A DNA stretch of 64,000 nucleotides. Source: UBA2199 sp964628035. GTDB taxonomy: Bacteria > Acidobacteriota > Aminicenantia > UBA2199. This document shows positions 7,883 to 16,254 of the stretch, in pieces. The stretch spans positions 248,001 to 312,000 of the forward strand of contig CAZVPI010000001.1 in assembly GCA_964628035.1 (NCBI GenBank), written 5' to 3'. Both the position numbers and the translations under genes were made by a program. The notes beneath the pieces are model-generated. The model saw nothing but the letters and a program-made list of their open reading frames with translations. It was not told the origin of the DNA and did not search any database. The number at the start of each line of letters is the position of its first letter. Positions within the stretch are counted from its first letter, which is position 1.

Positions 7883-8671
7883 CTATTCGTCGCCGGGTTC
7901 GCCGGCGCTGCCTGCGCCCCGGGGGGCAACCGGCCCGTACTCGACCTTGAGCAGGGTCAGCCCCTTGGCCGGAGCCGTTTGCCCGGCCCGGCGCCTGTCC
8001 TTGGCGGCAAAGATGGCGGGTATGTCGGCGGGGGCGATCTTGCCGCGGCCTACGTCGATGAGCGTCCCGACCATGTTGCGCACCATGTAGCGCAGGAAGC
8101 TCTTGCCGCGCACGGTGAAGGTGATCTCCTCGCCGCGGACGCGCATGGAGAATTCATCGATCTCGCGAACCTTCTTCTTCCCCGGCTCGTCGGAGGAGAA
8201 GGAGGTGAAATCCCTGGCCCCGACGAAGTGCCGCGCCGCCCGGCGCATGGCCTTCAGGTCGAGGGGGTAGGGCAGGTGCAGGGCGAAGCGCTGGTTGAAG
8301 GGCGACTGCACCGGACCGGTGAAGATGCGGTAGACGTAGGTCTTGCGGACGGCGCCGAAGCGGGCGTTGAAGGACTTGTCCATCAGCTCGCACTCCATGA
8401 TGCGGATGTCGTGAGGCAGCAGCGAGTTCATGGCGCGCATGAGCGACTCGGGGGCGATGGCGACCGGCAGGTGGAAATTGGCGGTCAGCCCGCTGGAATG
8501 GACGCCGGCGTCGGTGCGCGAGCTGCCGGTCACCAGCACCTGCTTCTTGGCGATGACCTTCAGCACCCGGATCAGCTCGGCCTGCACCGTGGGGTATTCA
8601 GGGGTCTGGAACTGCCAGCCGTAGTATTCTGTGCCGTCGAAATGTACGACCACGCGGTAGTTGTGGACCAT
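7883..8671 (-). CDS. truA: tRNA pseudouridine(38-40) synthase TruA
   Basis: TruA isomerises uridines 38-40 in the tRNA anticodon arm. The 262-residue protein has the catalytic aspartate motif GSSRTDAGVHSSG and the family segment FHARF-like FNARFGAVRKTYVYR. Near the C-terminus it has SFLRYMVRNMVGTLIDVGRG, also typical of TruA. I placed the start at MVHNYRV because TruA normally begins directly with the first beta-strand; the open frame continues upstream into the neighbouring gene without matching the family. The Shine-Dalgarno is weak (GGACGGAAG). It follows the TIGR00725-like gene by 16 bp and converges on nfnB with a 9-bp gap. Confidence 0.95.
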   Translation of the reverse strand: MVHNYRVVVHFDGTEYYGWQFQTPEYPTVQAELIRVLKVIAKKQVLVTGSSRTDAGVHSSGLTANFHLPVAIAPESLMRAMNSLLPHDIRIMECELMDKSFNARFGAVRKTYVYRIFTGPVQSPFNQRFALHLPYPLDLKAMRRAARHFVGARDFTSFSSDEPGKKKVREIDEFSMRVRGEEITFTVRGKSFLRYMVRNMVGTLIDVGRGKIAPADIPAIFAAKDRRRAGQTAPAKGLTLLKVEYGPVAPRGAGSAGEPGDE

Positions 8672-8687
8672 GATCGGCTTCCGTCCG

Positions 8688-9176
8688 CTATTCCCGGCCG
8701 CGGAACAGGGCGAGGATGCCCGCAAGGGCCTCTTCGGGTCCGGCCACGGCAATGACCCCCGGGATGTCCCAGGTCTCGATGCCGAACACTTTCCTGCCGT
8801 AAATCTGGGTATAGGCGATCTCGGAAAGGGTGCCGTAGGATCCGGCGATCGCCACCAGCGCGTCGGAATTCAGCACCACCAGGGCATTGCGCAGGTAACC
8901 CAGGCCGGTGGCGATGGCCACGTCGGTGAAGGGGTTCGCTTCCAGGGCCGACCGGCCCGGCAGGATGCCGATGACCCGTCCGCCCGCCGACTTGGCCCCG
9001 CGGGCCGAGGCCTCCATCACCCCTTTCATGCCGCCGTTGACCAGCACGAAGCCGTTCTCGGCGACGAGACGGCCCATGGTCTCGGCCAGGCGCAGGTGCC
9101 GAGGCTCTGGAGCGCTGCCGCCGATCAGTCCGATCCTCTTGGCAGCGGGGGACTCGGCGGCAGTTTGGGAGTTCAA
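8688..9176 (-). CDS. TIGR00725/LOG-like Rossmann protein
   Basis: This protein of about 162 residues belongs to the lysine-decarboxylase-like (LOG) superfamily, TIGR00725 branch. It has an N-terminal nucleotide-binding loop (RIGLIGGSAPEPRH), a glycine-rich NGGMKGVMEASARGA segment and the variant motif AGSYGTLSEIAY in place of GGxGTxxE. Family members are putative nucleotide or molybdenum-cofactor-related carriers, and cytokinin-type LOG activity should not be assumed. The start is uncertain. A TTG at 9176 begins just after the rpmB stop, whereas an ATG at 9239 would lie inside rpmB with non-coding-like codon use, so I prefer the TTG. Gene order is rpmB, this gene, truA. Confidence 0.78.
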   Translation of the reverse strand: MNSQTAAESPAAKRIGLIGGSAPEPRHLRLAETMGRLVAENGFVLVNGGMKGVMEASARGAKSAGGRVIGILPGRSALEANPFTDVAIATGLGYLRNALVVLNSDALVAIAGSYGTLSEIAYTQIYGRKVFGIETWDIPGVIAVAGPEEALAGILALFRGRE

Positions 9177-9189
9177 GCCGGGAATGGCT

Positions 9190-9381
9190 TCAGACGGCCT
9201 TCTTGACCTTGCCGGAGCGGATGCAGGCAGTGCAGACACGCAGCGATTTCACCTTGCCGTCGACCACGGTCTTGACCTTTTGCAGGTTCGGTTCCCAGCG
9301 CCGGTTGGTCAATTTATGGGAATGGCTGACGTTATGGCCGTAGGCCGGCTTTTTCCCGCATATATCGCATTCCTTTGCCAT
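9190..9381 (-). CDS. rpmB: 50S ribosomal protein L28
   Basis: The 63-residue protein is bacterial L28. It begins MAKECDICGKKPAYGHNVSH, retaining the CxxC pair of the zinc-binding (C+) form, and has a second pair, CTAC, near the C-terminus. A strong AGGAGG Shine-Dalgarno precedes the ATG at 9381, and a near-consensus promoter lies at 9440-9412. Confidence 0.97.
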   Translation of the reverse strand: MAKECDICGKKPAYGHNVSHSHKLTNRRWEPNLQKVKTVVDGKVKSLRVCTACIRSGKVKKAV

Positions 9382-9411
9382 GAGAAGGCCTCCTTTTCGA
9401 AAAGACATCTC

Positions 9412-9440
9412 ATTTTACACTGTTCACCCGAAAAAATCAA
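9412..9440 (-). promoter_or_regulatory. sigma-70-type promoter for rpmB
   Basis: TTGATT (9440-9435), a 17-bp spacer and TAAAAT (9417-9412), read leftward. The -35 box overlaps the T-tract of the pgpA terminator hairpin, so the two units are packed back to back. Confidence 0.65.
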
Positions 9441-9485
9441 TCCCGCCACCCCGATCAGCGGGGCTTCTTGCCCCGCTATCGGGGG
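9431..9485 (-). terminator. Rho-independent terminator downstream of pgpA
   Basis: Read leftward, a GC-rich stem of about 14 bp (arms 9485-9471 and 9463-9449, one bulged base, 7-nt loop) is followed about 13 nt later by a six-T run. It closes the rimO-pgpA unit before rpmB begins. The gap between stem and T-run is longer than ideal. Confidence 0.6.
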
Positions 9486-9516
9486 TTGAATAGCCTACGG
9501 GACCCTGTCGCCCGTC

Positions 9517-9975
9517 TCAGCCCAGAATGACGGTCCGCGCCAGGAGCAGGGCCAGCATGACATAAGCCCCGGCCAGAACGTCGTCGGTCATGATGCCGAT
9601 GCCGCGCGGGAGCGCTTCGCTCCGGCTCACCGGGAACGGCTTGACGATGTCCAGGATGCGGAACAGGAAGAAGGAGGCGATATAATAGCCGGGATGGCGC
9701 GGCACGAGCCACAGGCTGACCATCTGTCCGGCCACCTCGTCGATGACGCAGGGGCGAGGATCCTTTTCCGCGTAATGGCGTTCCGAGATCGAGGCGGCGG
9801 GAACGCCAAGGGCGTAGACGACTGCCGTGGCGGCCGCCAGGACAAGGAAAGGGGCCCGTGAGAGGGGGGTGAAATAGACCAGCAGGGCCGTGATCGCCGA
9901 AGCCCAGGTTCCCGGAGCGACGGGCAGGAAGCCGGCGCCGAAAAAGGAGGCGAAGGCAAGGCCGATTTTTTTCAT
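9517..9975 (-). CDS. pgpA: phosphatidylglycerophosphatase A
   Basis: This 152-residue inner-membrane protein of the PgpA family dephosphorylates phosphatidylglycerophosphate in phospholipid synthesis. Visible family features are GFLPVAPGTWAS near the N-terminus, VIDEVAGQMVSL in the middle and FRILDIVKPFPVSRSE plus GIGIMTDDVLAG towards the end. Three or four hydrophobic segments are present. The ATG at 9975 overlaps the rimO stop as ATGA, so translation is probably coupled; a longer upstream reading would lie inside rimO. Confidence 0.93.
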   Translation of the reverse strand: MKKIGLAFASFFGAGFLPVAPGTWASAITALLVYFTPLSRAPFLVLAAATAVVYALGVPAASISERHYAEKDPRPCVIDEVAGQMVSLWLVPRHPGYYIASFFLFRILDIVKPFPVSRSEALPRGIGIMTDDVLAGAYVMLALLLARTVILG

Positions 9976-11300
9976 GGTTTCACTCCACGCAGCATTTCTT
10001 TCTCGAAGCCGGAGATGCGCACCGGGAACATTTTTGCTCCCTCGCGAAAACGGCCGGGCACCCGGCAATGGCCGTCGACTTCCGGGGCCTGCGCCCAGAC
10101 ACGGCCGATGGTGGAGTCGTGGGTCCAGGGGCCTAGGGGGAGGAAGTCGAGGGTTCGCCCGGCCAGCCGGCGGTTGAAGCGGCGCAGGTTGCGGTCGGAG
10201 ACTTCGAGCAGGCTGCGCCTGCGCTCGGCAATCGTGCCCGCGCTCCTGCGGCCGGGGAAGGCAAAACTGGCGGTGTTTTCCTCTGGGGAAAAGGCGAAGG
10301 CGCCGATGCGCTCCAGGGCCGCCTCGGCGGCGAAGTCGAGCAGCCTGCGGAAATCGTCCTCGCTCTCGCCGGGAAAGCCGACGATGAAGGTGCTGCGCAG
10401 GACGGCGCCCGGGAAGCGCCGGCGGATGTCGCGCACCAGGCGCAGGTTGCGCTCAGGGCCGCCGCCGCGGTTCATTTTCTTCAGGATCCGCGGCGAAACG
10501 TGCTGAAAGGGCAGGTCGAAGTACGGCAGCACCGTCGGTTGCGCGAAGCCGTCGAGGATATCCGGGGTCACCTCCTCGGGCATCAGGTAGAGGACGCGCA
10601 GCCAGCGGAAGGCGAGCGCCGAAAGCTCCTTGAGCAATAGCGGCAGCTGCGGCGCCTTGCCCCGGTCGCGGCCGAAATAAGTCGAATTCTGTGAGATAAG
10701 GTTCAGTTCCTCCACGCCGCGCCGTTTCAGCGCCTCGGCTTCGCGCAGGACGGAGGCGACGGGACGCGAACGAAACCGACCGCGGATGGCCGGGATGGCG
10801 CAGAAGCTGCAGGCCATATCGCAGCCCTCGGAGATCTTGATGAACGAGGTCCGGGCCGGGGTGAACGCCAAACGGAGGTGGCGGTCGTCGTAGAGGAACG
10901 GAGCGCGGTCGGGGTACGGGATCGGCCGCTCGCCGGCGATGGCGTCCGCCAGCGCCTCCATGTCGTTGACGCCCCAGAGGATGTCGGCGGCGGCGAAGGT
11001 CTCCCGCAGGTCGCGGTGATAGCGCTGGATCAGGCAGCCGAAGACGGCCAGGCGCCGGATCTCCCCTTTTTCTTTGCGCTCCAGCGCCGACAGGATCTCG
11101 CCGATGCTCTCCTCCTTGGCGTCGCGGATGAAGCCGCAGGTATTGATGATCAGCCAGTCTGGGGATTCGTACTCGGAGACGACCGCCAGGCCGCGCTGCT
11201 GGAGCATGCCGGCCAGCACCTCGCTGTCGACGGTGTTCTTGAAGCAGCCCAGACTGACGAAGGCCGCGCGGGTAGGGGCTGCGTTGCGCTTTTCTTTCAT
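9972..11300 (-). CDS. rimO: ribosomal protein S12 methylthiotransferase RimO
   Basis: RimO is a radical-SAM enzyme that adds a methylthio group to an aspartate of ribosomal protein S12. The 442-residue protein shows the RimO signature SLGCFKNTVDSE, further UPF0004 cysteines (NTCGF, FGCL) and the radical-SAM cluster CDMACSFCAIP. The C-terminal TRAM-like region is present. Start chosen at 11300 (MKEKRN), just upstream of the conserved domain. A promoter TTGCCA-N17-TACAAT lies at 11359-11331. The gene overlaps pgpA by 4 bp. The KNxVDSE form separates it from MiaB. Confidence 0.95.
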   Translation of the reverse strand: MKEKRNAAPTRAAFVSLGCFKNTVDSEVLAGMLQQRGLAVVSEYESPDWLIINTCGFIRDAKEESIGEILSALERKEKGEIRRLAVFGCLIQRYHRDLRETFAAADILWGVNDMEALADAIAGERPIPYPDRAPFLYDDRHLRLAFTPARTSFIKISEGCDMACSFCAIPAIRGRFRSRPVASVLREAEALKRRGVEELNLISQNSTYFGRDRGKAPQLPLLLKELSALAFRWLRVLYLMPEEVTPDILDGFAQPTVLPYFDLPFQHVSPRILKKMNRGGGPERNLRLVRDIRRRFPGAVLRSTFIVGFPGESEDDFRRLLDFAAEAALERIGAFAFSPEENTASFAFPGRRSAGTIAERRRSLLEVSDRNLRRFNRRLAGRTLDFLPLGPWTHDSTIGRVWAQAPEVDGHCRVPGRFREGAKMFPVRISGFEKEMLRGVKP

Positions 11301-11330
11301 GGGGAATGGCCTTTCTCCGTTCGCCGTCCC

Positions 11331-11359
11331 ATTGTAGCAAACCCACGCGCCAATGGCAA
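11331..11359 (-). promoter_or_regulatory. sigma-70 promoter for rimO-pgpA
   Basis: TTGCCA (11359-11354) and TACAAT (11336-11331) are separated by 17 bp. It lies 30 bp before the rimO ATG and faces away from the divergent metabolic operon. Confidence 0.65.
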
Positions 11360-11390
11360 ATGACGCGCCAGCCTGGGAAATCGGCCCCGA

Positions 11391-11419
11391 TTGACTGCTC
11401 AAATCTTCTATGCTATATC
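11391..11419 (+). promoter_or_regulatory. sigma-70 promoter for the dehydrogenase/lyase/aconitase-family operon
   Basis: TTGACT (11391-11396), a 17-bp spacer and TATATC (11414-11419). It lies about 40 bp before the first gene, which has an AGGAGG ribosome-binding site. I see no operator-like repeat beside it. Confidence 0.7.
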
Positions 11420-11458
11420 AGCTGTGTATTACTGTCGAAATAGAAAAAGGAGGAAATG

Positions 11459-12604
11459 ATGAGCGCATCGGATCGTAAATCAGGCGGCAGGAAATACAAG
11501 ATCGCCTGGCTGCCCGGCGACGGCATCGGCAGGGACGTGATGGAGGCGGCGAAGATCGTGCTGGACAAACTGCGTTTCAACGCCGAGTACATTCCCGGCG
11601 ACATCGGCTGGGAATTCTGGTGCCAGGAGGGCGACGCCTTCCCGCAGCGCACCATCGACCTGCTCAAAAGCGTCGATGCCGCCATGTTCGGCGCCATCAC
11701 CTCCAAGCCGGTCAAGGCGGCCGAGGCCGAGCTGGCCACCGGGCTGAAGGGAAAAGGCCTGGTCTACCGCTCGCCCATCGTGCGCATGCGCCAGCTCTTC
11801 GATCTCTGGACCTGCCTGCGCCCCTGCAAGGCCTATCCCGGCAACCCCCTCAATTACAAGGAAGGAATCGATCTGGTGGTTTTCCGCGAGAACACCGAGG
11901 ACCTCTACGCGGGCGTCGAGTTCAGCCCGGTGCCGCAGGAGGTCAAGGATGTGCTGCTGAAGAGCGCCAAGGGCTTCGCCGCCTTCAAGGATGTCGCCCT
12001 GGACCAATACGCCATCACCTGCAAGATCAACACCCGCAAGGGTTCGGAACGGATCATCCGCGCCGCTTTCGAGTACGCCAAGAAGCACGGCTACCCCAAG
12101 GTCACCGTCATCCACAAGGCCAACGTGGTACGCGCCACCGAGGGGCTTTTCCTGGAGATCGGCAAGGAAGTGGCCAAGGACTACCCGGGGATCCAGATGG
12201 ACGACGCCAACATCGACGCCATCTGCATGTGGCTGCTGAAGAACCCCAAGAACTACTCGGTGCTCGTGGCCACCAACATGTTCGGCGACATCGTTTCCGA
12301 CCTTTGCGCGCAGATGGTGGGCGGGCTGGGGTTCGGCTGCTCGGGCAACATCGGCGACAAGTTGGCGGTCTTTGAGCCCACCCACGGCTCGGCGCCCAAG
12401 TACGCCGGCCAGTACAAGGCCAACCCCATCGCCACCATCCTGGCCGCCAAGATGATGCTCGATTGGCTGGGAGAGAGGGAGATGGGCGCCCGCATCGAAA
12501 AGGCCGTGGCCGGGGTCATCGCCGAAGGCCGGGTGCGCACGTACGACATGGGCGGCAGCAACAAGACCCTGGAGATGGCCGAGGCGATCGCCGCCAAGCT
12601 GTAA
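11459..12604 (+). CDS. isocitrate/isopropylmalate dehydrogenase-family beta-decarboxylating dehydrogenase
   Basis: The protein of about 381 residues oxidises and decarboxylates a 2-hydroxy acid bearing a 3-carboxyl group. It shows the family start WLPGDGIGRDV, substrate-site arginines in YRSPIVRMRQ and CLRPCKA, FRENTEDLYAG, and the metal-site region NMFGDIVSDL. The cofactor loop reads HGSAPKYAGQYKANP. The Lys-Tyr pair there is typical of NADP-dependent isocitrate dehydrogenase, whereas NAD-dependent isopropylmalate dehydrogenases usually have Asp. This favours NADP and an isocitrate-like substrate, by inference. AGGAGG lies 5 bp before the ATG at 11459; an ATG at 11456 is also possible. It opens a co-directional five-gene operon with an aconitase-family pair that would supply its substrate. 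Confidence 0.88.
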   Translation: MSASDRKSGGRKYKIAWLPGDGIGRDVMEAAKIVLDKLRFNAEYIPGDIGWEFWCQEGDAFPQRTIDLLKSVDAAMFGAITSKPVKAAEAELATGLKGKGLVYRSPIVRMRQLFDLWTCLRPCKAYPGNPLNYKEGIDLVVFRENTEDLYAGVEFSPVPQEVKDVLLKSAKGFAAFKDVALDQYAITCKINTRKGSERIIRAAFEYAKKHGYPKVTVIHKANVVRATEGLFLEIGKEVAKDYPGIQMDDANIDAICMWLLKNPKNYSVLVATNMFGDIVSDLCAQMVGGLGFGCSGNIGDKLAVFEPTHGSAPKYAGQYKANPIATILAAKMMLDWLGEREMGARIEKAVAGVIAEGRVRTYDMGGSNKTLEMAEAIAAKL

Positions 12605-12652
12605 GCCGGGAACGAAAGACAACGACAGCCGCATGAACAGGGAGAACGCCCG

Positions 12653-13573
12653 ATGAACGAGATCAGGATCCACGAGGTCGGCCTGCGCGACGGGCTGCAG
12701 ATCGAGAAGCAGACGGTGCCGCTGGAGAAGAAGGCGGAGTGGGTCGAGGCCCTTCTCGCCGCCGGCATCGGCATCGTCCAGCTGGGCTCCTTCGTCAACC
12801 CGGAGAAGGTGCCGCAGATGGCCGACAGCGACAAACTTTTCACCCGTTTCGCCGGGCCCGGAAGGAGGCCCGCCGGCACCGTCTTCTCCGGCCTGGTGCT
12901 GAACGAGCGGGGCCTGGAACGCGGCCTGGCCTGCGGCGTCGACCTGTTCTGCATGGGGGTTTCGGCCAGCGACACCCACAGCCGCAAGAACACCGGCAAG
13001 GGGACCGAGGAGGCGGCCGGGCAGATCGTGGCCATGGCCGCCTCGGCCCTGAAGGCCGGCAAGGCCGTCCAGGCCTCGATCCAGTCGGCGTTCGGCTGCG
13101 GCTTCGAGGGCCCCATTCCCGCCGAGCGGGTGCTGGCCATCGTCGACCGCTACCTGGAGGCCGGCATCCGCAACATCAGCCTGGCCGACACAGCGGGCCA
13201 CGCCTACCCGCCGCAGGTCGAGGCGCTGTACGGCGAAATCCGCAAGCGCGACGCCGGCGTCGAGCTGGCCTGCCATTTCCACAACACCTACGGCCTGGGG
13301 TTGGCCAACTGCTACGCCGCCCTGCGCGCCGGCGTGAGGTACTTCGAGTCGGCGCTCGGCGGCCTGGGCGGCTGCCCCTTCACCAAGGTGGCGGCGGGCA
13401 ATGTCTGCACCGAGGACCTGGTCCACTCGCTTCAGCGCCAGGGCCTGGCGGCCGGGATCGACCTGGAGAAGCTCCTGGCCGCCGCGCGCGACCTGTCGGC
13501 CTACTTCGGCCGCGAGCTGCCCGGCTTCATCCTCAAGGCAGGATCGATCGTGAACTTCAAGAAAGGGCAATGA
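12653..13573 (+). CDS. HMG-CoA lyase-family enzyme (3-hydroxy-3-carboxyacyl-CoA lyase)
   Basis: The 306-residue DRE-TIM barrel enzyme belongs to the HMG-CoA lyase group. The N-terminal motif is EVGLRDGLQ, the metal-binding histidines are in CHFHNTYGLGLANC near residue 206, and the catalytic-cysteine loop is GLGGCPF near residue 236. That loop is diagnostic of HMG-CoA lyase and absent from citrate, homocitrate and isopropylmalate synthases. Family chemistry is cleavage of a 3-hydroxy-3-methyl(or carboxymethyl)acyl-CoA to acetyl-CoA plus an oxo acid, or the reverse. The true substrate is unknown. The next gene is a CoA-transferase and then an aconitase-family pair, which fits citramalyl-CoA, citryl-CoA or a relative better than leucine-derived HMG-CoA. 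A ribosome-binding site (GGGAGA) precedes the start. Confidence 0.88.
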   Translation: MNEIRIHEVGLRDGLQIEKQTVPLEKKAEWVEALLAAGIGIVQLGSFVNPEKVPQMADSDKLFTRFAGPGRRPAGTVFSGLVLNERGLERGLACGVDLFCMGVSASDTHSRKNTGKGTEEAAGQIVAMAASALKAGKAVQASIQSAFGCGFEGPIPAERVLAIVDRYLEAGIRNISLADTAGHAYPPQVEALYGEIRKRDAGVELACHFHNTYGLGLANCYAALRAGVRYFESALGGLGGCPFTKVAAGNVCTEDLVHSLQRQGLAAGIDLEKLLAAARDLSAYFGRELPGFILKAGSIVNFKKGQ

Positions 13574-13586
13574 AGGAGGGAATGCC

Positions 13587-14780
13587 ATGAAACTGCTGGA
13601 AAAGGTCAGGGTCCTCGACCTCACCAACGTTCTTTCCGGGCCGTTCTGCACCATGCACTTGGCCCTGCTGGGGGCCGAGGTGATCAAAATCGAGAACCCC
13701 GATGGCGGCGACCTGGCGCGCAAGCTGGGCAATGTCAACGGCCTGAACAAGCAACTGATGGGCACCAGCTTCCTGGCGCAGAACGCCAACAAGAAGTCGC
13801 TGACCCTGAACCTCAAGTTCCCCGAGGCCAAGGAGGTCTTCCGCAAGTTGGCCAAGACCGCCGACGTGGTGGTCGAGAACTTCCGCCCCGGGGTCATGGC
13901 CCGCCTGGGATTCTCCTACGAGGAGCTCGCCAAGATCAACCCGCGCCTGGTCTACTGCGCCATCTCCGGCTTCGGCCAGAGCGGGCCCGACGCCTTCAAA
14001 CCGGCCTACGACCAGATCATCCAGGGCCTCTCGGGCGTGATGGCCGTCAACGGCGACGAGCGGCTCAACCCCCTGCGAGCCGGCTTCCCTGTCTGCGACA
14101 CCGTCGGCGGGCTGAACGCGGCGTTCGCCATCATGGCCGCCCTCTTCCACCGCGAGCGCAGCGGCGAAGGGCAGTTCATCGACATCGCCATGCTCGACTC
14201 GATCATGCCGCTCATGGGCTGGGTGGCGGCCAACCTGCTGATCGGCGGCCAGCAGCCGGTGCTGATGGGCAACGACAATTTCACCGCCGCCCCCTCGGGG
14301 ACCTTCCGCACCCAGGACGGCTACGTCAACATCGCCGCCAACCAGCAGAAGCAGTGGGAGGACCTGGCCGACGCCCTGGGCGTGCCGGAGCTCAAGACCG
14401 ATCCGCGCTTCCAGGAGCGCGACACGCGGAAAAGCAACCGCAAGCAGCTCACGCCGCTGCTGGAGGAGAAGCTGGCCCAGAAGCCCACCGAACACTGGGT
14501 GGAAGTGCTGAACGAGAGGGGCATCCCCACCGGCGACATCTACGGCCTGGAAAAGGCGCTGCTGCAGCCCCAGAGCCAGCACCGCCAGGTGATCGCCACG
14601 GTCAACGAGCCGGGCATCGGCGACATCAAGCTGTTCAACCTCACCGCCAAGTTCTCCAAGACCCCGGCCCAGATCGATGCCCCGCCCCCGCGCCTTTCGG
14701 CGCACACCACGGCTATCCTGAAGGAGCTGGGTTACGGGGAGGACGATATCCGCGCGTTCAAGGAAAAGGGCGCCATCTGA
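13587..14780 (+). CDS. class III (CaiB/BaiF) CoA-transferase
   Basis: The 397-residue protein moves CoA between carboxylic acids through an aspartyl-CoA thioester. It has the family N-terminus VRVLDLTNVLSGPFCTMHLA and AEVIKIENPDGGD. The probable catalytic aspartate is near residue 171 in GFPVCDTVGGLNAA, and GQFIDIAMLDS follows. Family members include succinyl-CoA:citramalate and formyl-CoA:oxalate transferases. Here it sits 13 bp after the HMG-CoA-lyase-like gene and 29 bp before an aconitase-family gene, so it probably interconverts the free acid handled by the dehydratase and the CoA ester handled by the lyase. The donor cannot be read from sequence. AAGGAGGGAATGCC precedes the ATG. Confidence 0.92.
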   Translation: MKLLEKVRVLDLTNVLSGPFCTMHLALLGAEVIKIENPDGGDLARKLGNVNGLNKQLMGTSFLAQNANKKSLTLNLKFPEAKEVFRKLAKTADVVVENFRPGVMARLGFSYEELAKINPRLVYCAISGFGQSGPDAFKPAYDQIIQGLSGVMAVNGDERLNPLRAGFPVCDTVGGLNAAFAIMAALFHRERSGEGQFIDIAMLDSIMPLMGWVAANLLIGGQQPVLMGNDNFTAAPSGTFRTQDGYVNIAANQQKQWEDLADALGVPELKTDPRFQERDTRKSNRKQLTPLLEEKLAQKPTEHWVEVLNERGIPTGDIYGLEKALLQPQSQHRQVIATVNEPGIGDIKLFNLTAKFSKTPAQIDAPPPRLSAHTTAILKELGYGEDDIRAFKEKGAI

Positions 14781-14809
14781 GCGCCCGCATCGATAGAAGG
14801 AGGCAATCC

Positions 14810-16252
14810 ATGGCAATGACGATGGTAGAGAAAATCCTGGCCCGGGCCAGCGGGCAGGCGGCGGTCAAGGCCGGCGACGTGCTGGAGCCCAAGGTCGACC
14901 TGGCCATGTCGCACGAGAACGGGGCGCTGGTCATCAACCAGTTCAACGAGATCTTCAAGGACACCGGCCTCGAGGCCAGGGTGTGGGATCCCGCGAAGAT
15001 CGCCATCATCTTCGACCACCGCGTGCCGGCGGAAAGCTCGAAGACGGCGACCAACCAGAAGAAGATCCGCGACTTCGTGGCCCGGCAGGGGATCACCAAG
15101 TTCCACGACATCCGCGGCGACGAGGGCGGCATCTGCCACCAGATCCTCCCCGAAAACGGCTACGTGCTGCCTGGGCAGGTGGTGGTCGGCACCGACAGCC
15201 ACACCACCAGCCACGGCGCGCTCGGGGCGTTCTCCTTCGGCATCGGCGCCACCGAGATGGCGGCGGTCTGGGCGCTGGGCAAGATCCTGAACGTCGAGGT
15301 CCCCGGCACCATCAAGGTGAAGGTCGAGGGAGCGCTGCCGCGCGGCGTCGAGCCCAAGGACATCATCCTGCACCTGGTGGGCAGGCTGACCGCCGAGGGG
15401 GCCAACTTCAAGGTCATCGAGTTCCACGGCTCGACCATCCGCAACATGTCCACCTCGGGCCGCCTCGTCCTCTGCAACATGACGGTGGAGGCCGGCGCCA
15501 CCTCGGGCATCGTGCCGCCTGACGCCGAAACGGTCCATTACCTCAGGGGCGAGGCCGGGGTGAAGAACATCCCGCCGCTGTTCGGGCCTGATGCCGACGC
15601 CGTCTATGACCAGGTGATCGAGATCGACGCCTCGAAGCTCGAGCCGCAGATCGCCTTTCCGCACACCGTGGACAACGTCAAGCCCATCGGCGAGGCCAAG
15701 GGCATCAAGGTCCAGCAGATCGTGATCGGCTCGTGCACCAACGGACGCCTCGACGACCTGGCCAGCGCCGCCGCCATCCTGAAGGGCAAGAAAGTGGCCC
15801 GGGGCGTGCGCATGCTGGTCTTCCCTGCCTCCAGCCGCATCTACCAGCAGGCCCTGAAAAAAGGGTATGTGGAGACCTTCATGAAGGCCGGTGCCGTGGT
15901 GATGAACTCGGGCTGCGGCCCCTGTCTGGGCGTGCACCAGGGGGCGCTGGCCGACGGCGACAAGGCCCTGGCCACCACCAACCGCAATTTCAAGGGGCGC
16001 ATGGGCAATCCCAACGCCGAAGTCTATCTCAGCTCCGCTGCCACCGCCGCCGCCTCGGCCCTGACCGGCGAGATCACCGACCCGCGCACGGTGACGGCCG
16101 CCAAGCCCAGGGCGGCCGCCAGGAAGGCGAAGCCCGCGAAAACCAAGCCGATCGTGAAGAAAGCCAAGCCCAAGGCCCTGAAGCGCAAGACCGTTGCCAA
16201 AAAGGCGAAAGCCAAGTCTGCCCGCAAGCCGGCCAAGAGAGGGAGGAAATAA
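14810..16252 (+). CDS. aconitase-family (LeuC-like) dehydratase large subunit with basic C-terminal tail
   Basis: The 480-residue protein is a stand-alone large subunit of the isopropylmalate dehydratase/homoaconitase type. It has FDHRVPAESSKTATNQK, VVGTDSHTTSHGALGAF, and [4Fe-4S] cysteines in GSCTNGR (near residue 307) and SGCGPCLG (near residue 366). The catalytic core ends at about residue 426. The last 54 residues are low-complexity Ala/Lys/Pro sequence with 24 Lys or Arg, resembling histone H1 or AlgP tails; I know of no such tail on this family. The small subunit starts 2 bp after the stop. It would isomerise a tricarboxylic or related acid for the dehydrogenase encoded first in the operon. 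AGAAGGAGGCAATCC precedes the start. Confidence 0.9.
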   Translation: MAMTMVEKILARASGQAAVKAGDVLEPKVDLAMSHENGALVINQFNEIFKDTGLEARVWDPAKIAIIFDHRVPAESSKTATNQKKIRDFVARQGITKFHDIRGDEGGICHQILPENGYVLPGQVVVGTDSHTTSHGALGAFSFGIGATEMAAVWALGKILNVEVPGTIKVKVEGALPRGVEPKDIILHLVGRLTAEGANFKVIEFHGSTIRNMSTSGRLVLCNMTVEAGATSGIVPPDAETVHYLRGEAGVKNIPPLFGPDADAVYDQVIEIDASKLEPQIAFPHTVDNVKPIGEAKGIKVQQIVIGSCTNGRLDDLASAAAILKGKKVARGVRMLVFPASSRIYQQALKKGYVETFMKAGAVVMNSGCGPCLGVHQGALADGDKALATTNRNFKGRMGNPNAEVYLSSAATAAASALTGEITDPRTVTAAKPRAAARKAKPAKTKPIVKKAKPKALKRKTVAKKAKAKSARKPAKRGRK

Positions 16253-16254
16253 CC

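Noticed and set aside
12653..13573. Naming the lyase-family gene as leucine-catabolic HMG-CoA lyase
   Set aside because: No leucine-degradation genes are nearby, and its partners are a CoA-transferase and an aconitase-family pair. The family is clear, the substrate is not.
11480..13897. An 805-codon open frame opposite the dehydrogenase and lyase genes
   Set aside because: Antisense shadow; no domain motifs and no ribosome-binding site.
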